Origin: Haliotis asinina
Taxonomy: Eukaryota; Mollusca; Gastropoda; Lepetellida; Haliotidae
Direction: 5' to 3'
Length of the DNA stretch: 64,000 nt
Assembly: GCF_037392515.1 (NCBI RefSeq)
Contig: NC_090282.1
Location: 55,390,843 to 55,454,842, forward strand
In this document: positions 12,501-23,107 of the stretch, in pieces
How positions within the stretch are numbered: position 1 is the first letter of the stretch
Layout: each line of letters opens with the position of its first letter
Position numbers and translations under genes: made by a program
The notes under the pieces: model-generated
Databases searched by the model: none
What the model was told of the DNA's origin: nothing
What the model saw: only the letters and a program-made list of their open reading frames with translations

Positions 12501-15500
12501 CCCTGAATCAAATGAAAGCAGAGTCATGCCTTGCCCAAAGCAATTCTCGAGCCCTGAAGGGGCGAGTTAGCGGGTGAGGGTGAGAGGGGGATTGGGACCC
12601 TTTGGACGGTGGGTGTCTGGGGGGGGGGTCTCCCCTACAAAAATAGATTTAGTCTTCTGGAAATATGCAATTTCCGGGCATACTTACCCAGATAATACTT
12701 AACTCAAACGAACATATTCAAACGGCTATTTACTAAAATTCTTTCTGACATTCTACATTTTATTTACATATTTGTATTTTCTAAAAATCAGAGTTTTTTA
12801 TCAGACAAATCAGACAGTAGATTTTGTATATGAAAATCGGAGTAACTCCTCCAAACTCGGAGAGGTTGGCATCTCTGTTAATATTAAGCAGACACAGATT
12901 CTGGCTCACCTAGCACAAGATGTGGATGTGGCCCTGTGTATTTGTGGTAGAGTGATCGATGTATCGTAATTGATACATTTTCTTCTTGGTAAGTTTTCTT
13001 ATCCACATGCTTTGATATTTCTGTTCCAATCATGTTGATCTCAAACTTGATGTCTGGTAACAAGCGGCCAAACTCCTACAGATACATAGGGCTGATATTA
13101 TTATCAAAACACATAACAACAAAAAATAAACTATTTTAAAATCATGATGAAGAAGACATTGAAAATACAAAATTCACACTGTACCAAGGGTTGACAATAA
13201 ATCCCATTAACTGATACAAGATCACAGTGCTTACCCCACAGTATAGTTCAAGGTTTGAGGTTGAGAATGTACACCCCTCTCCACTACAGGTATCACCATG
13301 TAGCCTCTCCCTATTACAGGTGTTACCCTGCATCCTCTTCCATTACAGGTACTGATGTAGCACCATGTACCCCTTCCCAGTCACATTGTATCCTCTCCCT
13401 GTAACAGGTAGCACCATGTACCCCTTCCCTGTCACATTGTATCCTCTCCCTGTTACAGGTAATACCATGAACCCCTTCCCAGTCACATTATATCCTCTCC
13501 ATGTAACAGGTAGCACCATGTACCCCTTCCCTGTCACATTGTATCCTCTCCCTGTTACAGGTAATACCATGTACCCCCTCCCTGCTGAAGGTATCACCAT
13601 AATCCCACTCCCTGGTACATGTAGCACCATGTATCACCTTCCTGTTACAGTGTATCCCCTCCCTGTGCTATTTACCTTGAACATCGGCAGCATCTCCACC
13701 TCCTTCTCCACACCCACTAGGTCAATGACATACCGTCTTCCTGCACACACCTTCATACCAGGATCTGGAAAACACAGGAGATTTAACATGGGCATCACCA
13801 GTCAACAAGTACAAAACAAGTCACTCAAATAATACATATATACAAGTGAATGAAACTGGCTTCAGTCAAGCAGGTCAGTGTATAACACAAGGGATTCACA
13901 GTCTCCAGGAAGACATGTCAGTATATAACACAACAGACTCACTGTCTCAAGGAGAACATGTTATCAGTATATATAACACAAGGTGCTCACAGTCTATAGG
14001 AAGACATGCTGTCGGTACACAACACAAAGAACTAACAGTCTCCAAGAAGACATGTCAGTATATTATAACACAAGGACTCTGAGTCTCTTGTAAGACATGT
14101 CTCCAGCACAAGGGGCTCACAATCTCTAGGAAGACATGTTGTCCATATAAAGCACAAGAGACTAGCAGTCTCTAGGAAGACGTCAGTATATAATACAAGG
14201 GACTGACAGTCTCTAGGAAGACATGTTGTCAGTATATAAGACAAAGGACTCACAGTGTCTAGGAAGATATGGTGTAATTATATAACACAAGTAACTAACA
14301 ATCTCTGGAAAGACATGTTGTCAGTATATATAACACGAGGTACTGACAGTCTCTTGGAGGACATGTTGTCAGTATATATAACACAAGAGATTCATAGTCT
14401 CTTGGAAAATATAATGTCAGCATATAACACAAGGAACTAACAGTCTCTAGGAGGACATGTCAGTATATAAAACGAAGGACTCACAGTTTCTTGGAAGACA
14501 TGTTTTCAGTATATAACACAAAACACTGACAGTCTCTCGGGTGACATGTTACTATACAACACATAGGCCTCACAGTCTCAAGGAAGACATGCTGTAAGTA
14601 CATAATACAAGAAGCTCAAAGTCACAGGAAGACATGACGTCAGTATTTAACACTAGGGACTCAATGTCCCTAGAAAGAAAAAGTTGACTGTATATAACAC
14701 AAGGGACGTAAAGTCTCTAGGAAGAGATGTTGTCGGTATAAAACATAAGGGACTCACAGTCTCTTGAAAGACATGTTTTTGGTAACATTCAAGAAACTCA
14801 CAGTCTAGGAAGACACGTTGCCTGTGAATAACACAAGGGACTAACAGTCTCTAGGAAGATGTCAATATATAACACAAGGGACTCACAGTCTCTAGCAAGA
14901 CACGTTGATAGTATATAAGATTATAACACAGAGACTCAAAGAAGATATGTCAGTATGTAACACAAGGGACTAACAGCCTCTAAGAAAACATGTTGTCAGA
15001 AGGGAACACAAGGGACTGACAGTCTCTAGGAAGACATGCTGTCAGAATAAAATACAAGGGACTGACAGTCTGTAGGAAGATATGTTGTCGGTATACAACA
15101 CACGGGACTCACAGTCTCTAGAAGGACATGTTGCCAGTACAAAACACAAGGGACTAACAGTCTCTAGGAAGATGTCAATATATAACACAAGGAACTCACA
15201 GTCTCTAGGAAGATGCTGTCAGTATATAACAGAAGAGGACTCACAGTCTCTAGAAAGACATGATTTTGGTAACATTCAAGAAACTCACAGTCTAGGAAGA
15301 CATGTTGCCTGTGAATAACACAAGGGACTAACAGTCTCTAGGAAGATGTCAATATATAACACAAAGGACTCACAGTCTCTTTGAAGACATGTTGTCAGTA
15401 TATAATACAGGGTGAGAGGGAAGCTTAGCAGTACAGCTACTGGTGAGTCAAGCCGAAGTCCTCGCCACTTGTAGTATGACTCCCAGTCAGAGATGGGCTG

Positions 15501-18500
15501 TGATGGATCAGATGGACATCTGGCAGGAGGGTCATCCAGTGTACAGCTCTCTACAGGTAGAACCACAAGGTCATCACAGGGGGGCAGCTCACCTGAGTAA
15601 TGTTAAAAACATTTACAATATTCATCATGAAGAACCATGCTAGAAGATGAAACTAGTGCAACTCATTTTTCTGCAACATCTTATCATCGTTACCATCCTA
15701 ACCAGCAAAACTTCAAAGAAATCAAAACACAAAGCTGCTACCCATAGCTGTCACAAAGACTCAATTTCACATAATCACATTATCCACATAATTCAAATAT
15801 CTGAAGGTCAACCTAAGCTTAGTGATCCTCTCTGTTCTCAGGACCTTCACATATTGACATTACTAAACAGCAATGGGCCATCAAACTTTCTCAGTTCCAT
15901 ATACTGATCTCTTAACAAATCCATGTCAATAACTTCAATGTTTTTGTTCTCAGTGTAAGACATTTCTGAAAACAAGCCTGTTCCACTATACAATTAGCAC
16001 AGTATTCAGACTGTTTAAAGGTACAGTGGGGTAGCCTAGTGGATAAAGCGTTCGCTCGCACGCGAAAGTCCCGGGTTCATTTCCCCACATGGGTACAACT
16101 TGTGAAGTCCATTTTCTGGCGTCCCCTGCCATGATATTGCTGGAATATTGCTAAACAGTGGCGTAAAACTAAACTCACTCACTCACTCAGACTGTTTAAC
16201 GTGTGTGTACGTTTACATGCACCTTTGAGCACTTCTTAAAAGATAACAGGTGTATGTGTGTGTGTCTCTCTCTCTCTCTCTCTCCCTCTCTCTCTCTCCC
16301 TCTATATATATATATATTCATGGCATCTATGGCACCACATACTGACAATGAGTAAACATGTGATACCTGGGCCCCATTTCACAGGCTCTCATAGCACTAC
16401 GACTATCACAATTCAATGTTACAGAATAGGAAGCAGGAGTAGTACTTGCAAAGTTAAAAGATCTTAGGTTTACAAGAAATATTGTGAAATGGGGCCCTTA
16501 CTGGTACAGATGTATATCGATGTGTATTCACCAAATGGTATGAAGTGTCCCTGAGTGACCCATGTTGTACATTCTCTCCGCCACAGGCCCTGGTTGTACA
16601 CACCCCTCTCCTCCAGGAACTTCTGACAACGCAGAATGTTGAACTCAAAAGCTGTTGTCTCTATAAATACATAGATACTGCATAAAGAAAAAGTATCAGT
16701 GCTGAGCCTTTAGATTGAGTTATCTCCCTTTTCCTGTCACGATCATGACCTTGTAAGATAATGCCATGACATACAATGAACTAAGTCATTGACCCTCATC
16801 ACCCAGTCAATTTAGTTGGTTTGTATGACCAGCAGAGATCCAATCCAGTTAGTAGACATGTTTAGTTGCTGGGGACATGTCTATTTTTTAACCTTGTATG
16901 AGATTGCTGAGGACTGTTTATATTGTCAAGTAAGGTAAAACATAGCCTTGAAGAATGTTTATGATCAACCCTGCCATATACAACCAAATTACAATCTCCA
17001 ACCATATTGAATATGTGCACACTTATCGTCCATATCAACTGTACGAAATAATTTTGGTGAAAGACACCATTGTTTTAATTGCCTCAATACCTTTCATTTC
17101 AGTATTTGTTCAACATTTGACATCTGCAGCACTGAGTGAATCTGATCTAATTAGATCTATATATGTGATCTAAATGTTGAGTAACATTCATGATTAACTG
17201 AGTCCATTCACTGTACGGCATGTACCTGGTGCGAAGGTGAAGGGCAGTCGGGTCAGTTCAGCTGTCTTAGACATGAAGTGTTTCATCTTGGCACACCATA
17301 CTTTATGACTGTGCTCCTTCATATCACCCTGCAGGGACCAGCCTTTCTTCTGACATTCTCGACTGCAGTAGATCACTGCCTGGCAGGATGAACTAAAATT
17401 GAACACTCCATGCAGTAGTTATTTGGAGTAGATGGTGTTATATACAAACATTAGGCAGAGTGAACAAAACTCAACCATCAGTAGTAGCAGACACATACAT
17501 CACTGGGATACACGGTCATGCTGAGAGGTAAGAATCTTTCCTGAAGGTCATCACTCCTGGGAGGGTTCAACTGTACACAGTGATCTAGTCAGTGTCAGGG
17601 AGACTCTTGCACATGTTTGTGTGAAAAACGAGACATTTCGTTTAAACATGAAGAAAAGAATCCAGTTAAATCTCTTGCAGGTTCTACACGAGTCAAATAA
17701 ATACACAAGTGCTCTCAGACTTGCTGAAGTGTGAAGTAAGAACTAACCACGTCTTGAAGAGATCTGCTGTGCCTCTCCTTCTGCAGATACTGCACTCTCT
17801 CATCCAGGGGGTCTCTAAGTCCCTCAAAGGTTCGTCACTCAGGCCAGGAGACACAAATTTAATACCAAGTCTCTTCAGATCCAAATGATTGTCCCTGAAA
17901 GACAATCATGCACATCAGATTTTGAAACAGGTTTATTTCTTGCGTTTTTTTCACTGACAAACTATACTGCTACATAATAATGAAGACACAAAAAACATGA
18001 CATAAACAATGTACAGACATGAGAACAACAAAGCACAAGAAACACTAGTACTGAAGATTTTGATGGAAGTCTTGGGGGTCTTTATTGTAGATTTACACTG
18101 ATCACAAAAATGTTCAAAATGGAACAGATATCCCTAAAATTTGTGGAAAAATTCTCATGTCTGAATATAAATTAACATGTAATCAAACCTCTCACAGCAG
18201 GAATTAACCATTTGGATAATCAGTAATACAGCATCATGCACATTGACAACAACATTTTGTGTTTATAACAGCTGAATCAATCTCTGCCTCATGTTTGTTG
18301 ATACCATGTTATTTACCCTTTACAATGCTATATTGGTTTGAGTTTCCAACATTTATCATTGAAAGTTTGTTTCTGGAGAACAAGAAATCTTAAAAACAAT
18401 CTTCAAAACTGTTTTGTGGTGACCAGATAGGAATGTGCATTAATATATGTGTACAACACTGCAGGCAGTCAAAGATCTATCCATCTTCATAGGATGTTTG

Positions 18501-21500
18501 TTGAAGGAAAATGAAGCAAAACATTACAAACACCATGATGCCAGTATTCATTTACATAAAAGTGATGACAGTCATGTATCACTGAAAGACTTAAACATCT
18601 GCATCTGCATTGTAAATACTGGGTCATAGTCTTATTTCTATGAAAAGTAGACGTTATGACTCTTGTATAACTGCATGTACTTTCTAAAGCTGTTATTAAC
18701 TGTTCTTAGCATAATGTAATTTTCAGAGTAAAATTGATATCATACTTATCCTGACTCATGATTATTATGCTTATCTCGTCCCTCTATGTGAACATAGTGA
18801 AACACTTGAAATCCCTCTGACGGGGTAGAATAAGTACTGTTACCTGAGGGTGTCGGGGTGTTATACCCTTCTCCCTAGGCAATCTGTATTTCCTCCACTC
18901 TTTGTCTGGGGATGATGTAGCTAGACGGTATACTCAAGGATAAGTCCAGTTTGGCGTTCAAGTCCTTTTATTTTGGGGTATGCTTTTCACAAACAAAGGT
19001 TCTCAAATATTTCCTAGACTCTGGTCTAAACACAACAGTAGTTTACAATGTCCTGGAAGAACTTGTTGGTCTCTTGCACAACTTCTGATACTATAAGTTC
19101 ATCTGAACAATTCTCTCAATATACAGAGAGAACCTCTCAAGTCAACGGTGGGGCCCAGAATCGCACACCACTCACCGGACAACTAACAAAATAGAAGTCG
19201 TGACAATTTAGGCTCCTCCCCCCGAAATAATGTCCTACGTCATACAAAAATGACTCATACCCAATCTTAATAATTAGTTACTTTCAATAGTCCCTTTCCG
19301 AGACTTTATCAGTACCATCAAATTCTTCCAGTGTAAAACATCTTCGTTCATCAACTTTTAGCCATCCATCAACCAAACACTGACATACCTGACAAAATAT
19401 CAAATAATATTTCAGACTGGTAGGTGCCAGATGATACTTAAACAAATTATTTCCGATCCTCTGCGTGTCCCTTTTATTGACACACTGACCATTAGTATCC
19501 GAATGTCCATTTGCCTACTCATGTATGATCACAAGGTCTTAGTTTTATGTTACTTCAGAGAAATCGCCATTTCCCCCGGGAAAAGTGAATCCATAAAATT
19601 TGATTACTTGGTTAATGCACTTTCCCAGTACATTGACCCTTCCTAACTTGACTTCAATTTCTCCTTATATATTTATCAATGTTTTATAAACTTTTCAACT
19701 CTAAATGTCCTGGTTATAGTACATAAAAGGCGACTCTGCTTGTCTTAAGAGGTGACAAATGGGTTCAGGGTGTCAGGCTCACTGACTTGGTTGACACATG
19801 TCATCGGTTCCCATTCAGCTGATCAATGCTCATGCTGTTGATCACTAGATTGTCTGGTCACTTGAAATCCCTTTGAAGTTCCCATCTATTTGAAGCGACA
19901 TACAAATCATTCACCCAGTGGAAGCCTCCCTGTTTCCGGCCTCATAAGCAGCCATGTTTGTCACTCCCTCCGCAATATCAGAAGCCTGACATGAGAATTA
20001 AAGTGAATCTTTCATGCCAAACCCTCCGACCCTCACGTCATGAGTCAGGATAACCATAAATTAATTTTATTCAGAAAATGACATATTTTTCCTTATCCTG
20101 ACTCATGCTTATGATGCTTACACAATCTGATGGAATCAGCAGTAGGTAAGGCCACAATAGATTCTGTTGGCTGAAATATAAGTATACCCAGTACTTCCCC
20201 TCTTCGCAAACTAGAACGGTGGATGTTTGGTCCTGTTCTTCCAATTTTCATCTGTGAAATGGAGGGGGGCACGTACTCCCAGTCATTGAGACTTCTCTTC
20301 CTGTGAAGTGACTGCTGACTTGACCATGTGGATATATAGTGGAGCTTGCATCCTGCTAATGTCTGATATGTCTCATGCACTTTTATGTCGAGACGAAATG
20401 CAACCCTTCACATGTACAAGTATCTTCAAAATGAGTACAGGATCATAATCACACATGCTAGCCTATTCGAGATCTGCGCATGGACTCTCAACCGTTATAC
20501 TCAGCAGAGCGTCTTGGTCTCTCTTCAAATCACATGATAAAAGGGTGAGTGAAACTCAGCACCTTTGCGGAACTGTTAGTTGTTGTGCTACAACAAGTGG
20601 CCCAAACTAGTGAATGGCTATGTCTCATGGGTAGTGGTTAGCAAACACTGTGTTTGATTTCCAAAAGCAGCCCTCAATTATCATTGTAAGTGAGCTATTT
20701 CCATGTTTACTTCATGTGGATTGGAATCTCGCAGAGGTTTAAAAGCCTGCTGTTTTGTAGGCCCTCAGCATAACGGCTCTCATCCATACTGATATAGCAA
20801 TATGGGATACTTCTGAAGGTTTCTCAGTAGATAAGGGTATGAATAGGTGCTTTAACTTTCGTCTCCTTGTTTTAGTTCATTGGAAATATATTTCCAATGC
20901 TCTGACTGGGCATAATGATAGATCCTGTGTATCATGTTGCCCAAGGACTGTAAATAATGTCAGGATGTGGAATTGTCAGTTCAATTGTCTGGGCAGTAGA
21001 TTTTTGGTAATAAAATCGCATCTCAGTCCTAGGTGTGCAGTCTCACGATGCCAGGAGTTGAATCGTGTACAACTGAATGTATTTCCATGCCGCTGTACCG
21101 TTACACAGGGTGACTGCATTAAGCGCCTGTTGATTCACAGAATATGCATTCAGCATGTTAAGTGTAGACATCTTTGCTGTCTGCATGACAGTAGAATCTC
21201 TGAAGACTGCAATGTTGTTGTAGACACAGCTGATGGAGGTCTAGTGGACGCTGAATGTTGAACTGACTTTCTGATGCTCTGTTCCCCCAAGAGTAGGCGG
21301 AGGTTTGCCATAGACATTCATCGAGTGGGACGATGTCGTCGGTGAAGGAGTTCGTAGATGAGCTTGTCTGTTGTTTCAGGGAAGATCCCATAGTTGAAGA
21401 CTTAGTCTTGGAGGATGAAGAAGACTTCAAGTTCTTAGGCTGAGATGACATCGATTCTGACGATGAACTCTTCTGAGATTTGGACATAGTGTTGCTGGTA

Positions 21501-23107
21501 TACCCCTGCAGGGTATGTCTGGTGATTCCCTATAAACATGAATATCAGCGGAAGTTAATACACATTTACTTGATGCAGTATCAACCAAATTGCCAGACAT
21601 GACTGGAGAGAGTCCATGTTGTTTGTCCTTAGCACATCTTTGAACAGTACATAAATAAATAGCAAATTCTGCATCAGATATGGTCTTGCAAAGTTCACAG
21701 TGAACAGTGGAAGAACAAATATTAGTGCAAGAAGGATATTAATATGTGAGGATCAAGCGCTGACAACTGTAGCTTGTAAGAACCAAGTCTCAGTTGATGA
21801 AAAACATATCCAATTACATCAAAATTACAAAAAATTCAAGAATAATTTCACATTGTAGCAATAGTTAATACAAATGAAAAGCCGAATGCGACAAAATTTG
21901 GAGAATAGGACTGAAACATAAAGAGAAGTTATCCACTGTGCCTCCAACTGTCCTCGTTTGGCAATGAAGTAGAGTGACAAGCATGGCTGGTCATGTGACC
22001 GATTTGGTGGGAAACAGGGAGGCTTCCAGTGGGCATGTGATACTGCATGTCTGCTTCAAATAGAAGGGAACTTCAAAGGGATTTCAAGTGTTCCACCATC
22101 TTCGCATAGAGGGAGGAGATAAGCACAACAGGCATGAGTCAGGTAAGGAAATATCTAAAGTTTAGCAATCTGATATAGATCATTTTGATTCCTGTCAAAG
22201 CAAAGCACTTACTTGGCCAAAGATTTGTCCATGTATGTGACCATCCTCGGTCGTCGTGCTTGTCTCATCATAGGAAAGAGTGTGCAGAAACAGAGGAGGT
22301 CATAGCTGTGCTGTGCCATGGAGTAGATGGACACATCAGTGTGTGTCACACCTACTCCCATCCCAGCCCGATCCACCATGCACAGATAGCGGTATGTAAT
22401 CCCATCGTCTTGTGTTACTGGAAACATAATCAAGGTTTTGAGAGATGAAGAACACTGAATCACAGGATACCATTTATGGGTCATCCATAATATGAGAATC
22501 ACAGGATATAATTTATGGGTCCTCTGCAATATATGAATCACTGTATATAACTTATGGGTCCTCCACAATATATGAATCACAATATATAATTTATGGGTCC
22601 TCCACATTACACCAGTTGGACTGTGAAGTAATCTTGTGTATACACTTTATTTCTCCTCATCGTATCTATGAGAAAATGACATAGCGCTTTACAAATAGTC
22701 ATGTAAACATGATAAAGATCCCAGTGAACTGGAAGCATGATATTGGTACTGCAACCCAGTTATGTAATGTAGGGAGTATTCCAGGAACTGATCTCCATCC
22801 TAGCCCCATCTGGTTCATACACCTTGTATTTGTGAAACACTGCCCGGAAAGAAAATAGTTCATAGCTCATCTAAATCTTGCCATCTAAAGGTAAAACGAA
22901 TCATTTTACAATTGGTTTCTCACCTGTTTCCATTTCTTTAATAAACCAGATCGTGTCTTCCATTGGCAATGCCGCTATCTTCTCCTCCTGTCCCTTACAC
23001 TGGTCCATCTTCCTCCTGATGTCTTCTTCAAATTTTGCAAACCTTTCAGGATCCTCAGCGAACACCTTGTCCACATACTTCTTAACTTCATCAGATTCAG
23101 CATCCAT
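6360..23107 (-). CDS. ZMYND15: MYND zinc-finger / MSS51-domain protein, ZMYND15-like, complete gene of 10 coding exons
   Basis: Coding exons in order: 23107-22924, 22417-22213, 17894-17748, 17392-17226, 16660-16532, 15592-15374, 13764-13676, 13075-12910, 12165-12107, 6566-6360. All junctions are GT-AG, all phases agree, and the total is 1572 nt (523 residues). The MYND zinc finger spans residues 164-212: CSIC, CSSC, YCSREC and HKVWC supply the C-x2-C, C-x2-C, C-x3-C and H-x3-C ligands. The rest is the MSS51 C-terminal type domain: WESYYKWRGLRLDSPVAVLL, FPLTLYYILTT, LPDIKFEINMIG, GFNAGVGAYMTWA, YFTDYCQYS and the tail NPFHSP..PWYSNGFIF. MYND fingers bind proline-rich partners. ZMYND15 is known as a testis repressor, and MSS51/ZMYND17 is a related mitochondrial protein, so paralog choice is uncertain. 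The introns hold two DIRS-like elements and several arrays. The ATG at 23107 is the first in its exon, but an in-frame upstream exon is possible (see 23939-24115). Confidence 0.85.
7524..8389 (-). pseudogene. DIRS element A: RNase H and adjoining domain
   Basis: HHLYMDASLHGWGAHL, WSLTDSACHISVLELRAVIL, SDNAAVMWHINQMGSTWSSQ and ARANHIPG-type residues, followed by ADIFATRFNHQLHLFVSP, are the RNase H and post-RNase H signatures of DIRS-like pol. The frame shifts near 7650-7880 into a second ORF that continues similar sequence. No intact enzyme is left. Confidence 0.85.
8490..9353 (-). pseudogene. DIRS element A: reverse transcriptase remnant
   Basis: GILVSKKDSDKLRLIFNMK, FNKRYLQTPPHFRMVSVALL and IKPGDLHIPFF represent the RT fingers and palm start. 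FEAYIDDCIPAHA followed by LLHQLGWLVNRQK is the catalytic (Y/F)xDD box region. The parts lie in different frames, split near 8765, so the gene is dead. Confidence 0.85.
9484..10797 (-). pseudogene. DIRS element A: gag region remnant
   Basis: Overlapping open stretches fill the space between the Cys-rich N-terminus (11158-10877) and RT. They resemble no enzyme. By position they are the body of the DIRS gag-like protein, broken into at least three frames. Confidence 0.5.
10877..11158 (-). CDS. DIRS element A: Cys-rich gag-like N-terminus
   Basis: It opens MGGSTKKVPKKRRRCGQC with a basic patch, then FSAADPHNLCMDCIG and RCTYCKGKHNEEF, giving several C-x2-C pairs. A short Cys-rich start with DPH-LC is common at the head of DIRS gag-like ORFs. 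The reading frame then shifts. Confidence 0.65.
   Translation of the reverse strand: MGGSTKKVPKKRRRCGQCIRNFSAADPHNLCMDCIGICDRSNRCTYCKGKHNEEFSQYRQVANRRLSERDRRRAEDGQSAPYKAEERTTQISC
11411..11914. other. Intron sequence between DIRS element A and SINE, no gene
   Basis: AT-rich sequence of the last intron. Small ORFs only; I see no splice-bounded exon. Confidence 0.6.
11915..12066 (-). mobile_element. tRNA-derived SINE copy, minus orientation
   Basis: Runs gagtgagtctagttttatgc, caatattccagcaatatcat, cccatgcagggaattgaaac, gctaacccaccgcc. It is the same family as 16026-16187 in reverse. Confidence 0.8.
12107..12165 (-). CDS. ZMYND15: MYND gene coding exon 9
   Basis: Acceptor ccaacag, donor gtttgt. 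Encodes (G)FNAGVGAYMTWAASLKKMK, the G-F-N-x-G core of the MSS51-type domain. The 59 nt join phase 1 to phase 0. Confidence 0.9.
12910..13075 (-). CDS. ZMYND15: MYND gene coding exon 8
   Basis: Acceptor atctgtag, donor gtgagc. Encodes EFGRLLPDIKFEINMIGTEI and then HRSLYHKYTGPHPHLVL. The FGRLLP..IN..IG strand-helix pattern is typical of the family. 166 nt. Confidence 0.9.
13340..13670. repeat. 52-bp tandem array abutting the donor of MYND exon 7
   Basis: The unit is caccatgtaccccttccctg, tcacattgtatcctctccct, gttacaggta, repeated about six times. It ends within a few bases of the exon 7 donor (13675). Its link to the exon itself is weak: only a loose resemblance around (c/t)tacc-tt is visible. 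Confidence 0.9.
13676..13764 (-). CDS. ZMYND15: MYND gene coding exon 7
   Basis: Acceptor ttttccag, donor gtaaat. Encodes (Y)PGMKVCAGRRYVIDLVGVEK and EVEMLPMFK, the V-D-L-V-G-x-E-x-E strand of the MSS51 domain. 89 nt. Confidence 0.9.
13870..15373. repeat. Array of about 30 units built from the 3' end and donor of MYND exon 6
   Basis: The roughly 47-bp unit is gggactcacagtctctagga followed by agacatgttgtcagtatata and acacaa. The exon end at 15368-15415 reads gactcacagtctctttgaag then acatgttgtcagtatataat. Each unit therefore copies about 40 coding bases and the donor (ACTCAC on the plus strand is GTGAGT on the minus). Divergence rises away from the exon, and two larger sub-blocks (14770-14900 and 15265-15375) repeat as a higher-order unit. 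Confidence 0.93.
15374..15592 (-). CDS. ZMYND15: MYND gene coding exon 6
   Basis: Acceptor attactcag, donor gtgagt. Encodes ELPPCDDLVVLPVESC, then WESYYKWRGLRLDSPVAVLL and SFPLTLYYILTTCLQRD, the most conserved part of the ZMYND15/MSS51 domain. The donor at 15373 is chosen because it gives LQRD-YPGMKV and keeps phase. Many near-identical donors follow in the array downstream. Confidence 0.88.
15593..16025. other. Intron sequence, no other feature seen
   Basis: This is the intron between exons 5 and 6. No repeat family or exon recognised before the SINE. Confidence 0.6.
16026..16187 (+). mobile_element. tRNA-derived SINE copy, plus orientation
   Basis: The head is tRNA-like: ggggtagcctagtggataaa, gcgttcgctcgcacgcgaaa, gtcccgggttcatttcccca (box A- and box B-like). 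The tail is atattgctggaatattgcta, aaactaaactcactcactca. It is the best-preserved copy in the window. A functional tRNA is ruled out by the missing acceptor-stem pairing and the SINE tail. Confidence 0.85.
16255..16317. repeat. (TG)n-(TC)n-(TA)n microsatellite
   Basis: Short runs of gtgtgt, tctctc with two ccctc breaks, and tatata. The 69-residue ORF across it is not a gene. Confidence 0.95.
16532..16660 (-). CDS. ZMYND15: MYND gene coding exon 5
   Basis: Acceptor tatttatag, donor gtgaat. Encodes (P)ETTAFEFNILRCQKFLEERG and VYNQGLWRRECTTWVTQGHF. The F-L-x-x-R-G-V-x-N-x-G-L-W/Y-R-R-E-C run is characteristic of ZMYND15-type proteins. 129 nt. Confidence 0.9.
17226..17392 (-). CDS. ZMYND15: MYND gene coding exon 4 (second half of zinc finger)
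   Basis: Acceptor attttag, donor gtacat. Encodes (C)SSCQAVIYCSRECQKKGW and KEHSHKVWC, then KHFMSKTAELTRLPFTFAP. It supplies zinc ligands 3 to 8 of the MYND finger. 167 nt. Confidence 0.93.
17748..17894 (-). CDS. ZMYND15: MYND gene coding exon 3 (first half of zinc finger)
   Basis: Acceptor gtctttcag, donor gttagt. Encodes (K)DNHLDLKRLGIKFVSPG and WMRECSICRRRGTADLFKT. CSIC gives the first two zinc ligands and the third Cys is split across the junction. 147 nt. Confidence 0.9.
17895..18711. other. Intron sequence, nothing recognised
   Basis: AT-rich intron DNA before the DIRS-like element B. No exon or repeat family seen. Confidence 0.6.
18838..19205 (-). mobile_element. 3' LTR of a gypsy-type retrotransposon with polypurine tract
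   Basis: On the minus strand the LTR starts TGTCACGACTT and ends GGTAACA, inside TG...CA limits. It contains an AATAAA near its middle. Just upstream (19211-19224) is a polypurine tract, CGGGGGGAGGAGCC, where plus-strand priming would occur. TGTCACGAC is a common start of Ty3/gypsy LTRs. No matching 5' LTR is visible, so this is a truncated 3' end. Confidence 0.6.
19206..19737 (-). mobile_element. Internal remnant upstream of the 3' LTR
   Basis: Sequence between the polypurine tract and the truncated SINE. No gag-pol motif can be read on the minus strand; it is probably the non-coding or decayed 3' internal part of the same LTR element. Confidence 0.4.
19738..19858 (-). mobile_element. Truncated 250-bp SINE-like repeat, minus orientation
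   Basis: Includes aagaggtgacaaatgggttc, cacatgtcatcggttcccat and gttgatcactagattgtctg, and stops where the DIRS terminal sequence resumes. The head of the SINE is missing. Confidence 0.75.
20560..20745 (-). pseudogene. DIRS element B: tyrosine recombinase C-terminal remnant
   Basis: Frames give NPHEV, then EGCFWKSNTVFANHYP, aligned with FWQSSTMFASHYLQDLA of element E. The catalytic tyrosine (NHY) is still coded, but the HxxR-box arginine and the reading frame are lost. Confidence 0.6.
21158..21487 (-). CDS. DIRS element B: Ser/Lys-rich gag-like fragment
   Basis: Begins MSKSQKSSSSESMSSQPKNL with low-complexity SSSSSKTKSST. A similar Ser-rich opening ([14 protein letters not shown]) occurs in element C at 43661-43843, in the same relative place near the right terminal repeat, so it is likely the start of the element's first ORF. 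Confidence 0.5.
   Translation of the reverse strand: MSKSQKSSSSESMSSQPKNLKSSSSSKTKSSTMGSSLKQQTSSSTNSFTDDIVPLDECLWQTSAYSWGNRASESQFNIQRPLDLHQLCLQQHCSLQRFYCHADSKDVYT
22213..22417 (-). CDS. ZMYND15: MYND gene coding exon 2
   Basis: Acceptor tgtttccag, donor gtaagt. Encodes (V)TQDDGITYRYLCMVDRAG and VTHTDVSIYSMAQHSYDLLC, ending MVTYMDKSLAK. This N-terminal part precedes the zinc finger. 205 nt, phases 1 and 2. Confidence 0.85.
22924..23107 (-). CDS. ZMYND15: MYND gene coding exon 1 (start codon)
   Basis: The exon opens after acceptor ggcacag at 23128. ATG at 23107 starts MDAESDEVKKYVDKVF and continues EDPERFAKFEEDIRRKMDQC; donor gtgaga. It is acidic and helical with no signal peptide. The frame is also open from the acceptor to the ATG. 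Confidence 0.75.

Larger units (their letters stand above)
18712..22150 (-). mobile_element. DIRS-like retroelement B, decayed, with nested insertions
   Basis: The left end (cttatcctgactcatgatta, tatgcttatctcgtccctct at 18744) is inverted at the right end (22095-22145). Extra inverted arms lie at 18712-18745 and 20047-20085 (attttcagagtaaaattgat against attttattcagaaaatgaca). A gag-like Ser-rich reading frame (21487 down) and a recombinase remnant (about 20740-20560) lie on the minus strand. The left terminal repeat is split at about 18830 by an LTR fragment plus a SINE. The host tract cacttgaaatccct occurs on both sides (18813 and 19859). It lies in a MYND gene intron, in sense. Confidence 0.8.

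Noticed and set aside
13343..13832. 95- and 155-residue ORFs on opposite strands
   Set aside because: Both are translated 52-bp repeats; the plus-strand ORF also runs antisense across a real exon.
16026..16095. tRNA gene
   Set aside because: It has box A- and B-like parts but no pairing acceptor stem, and several copies share the same SINE tail.
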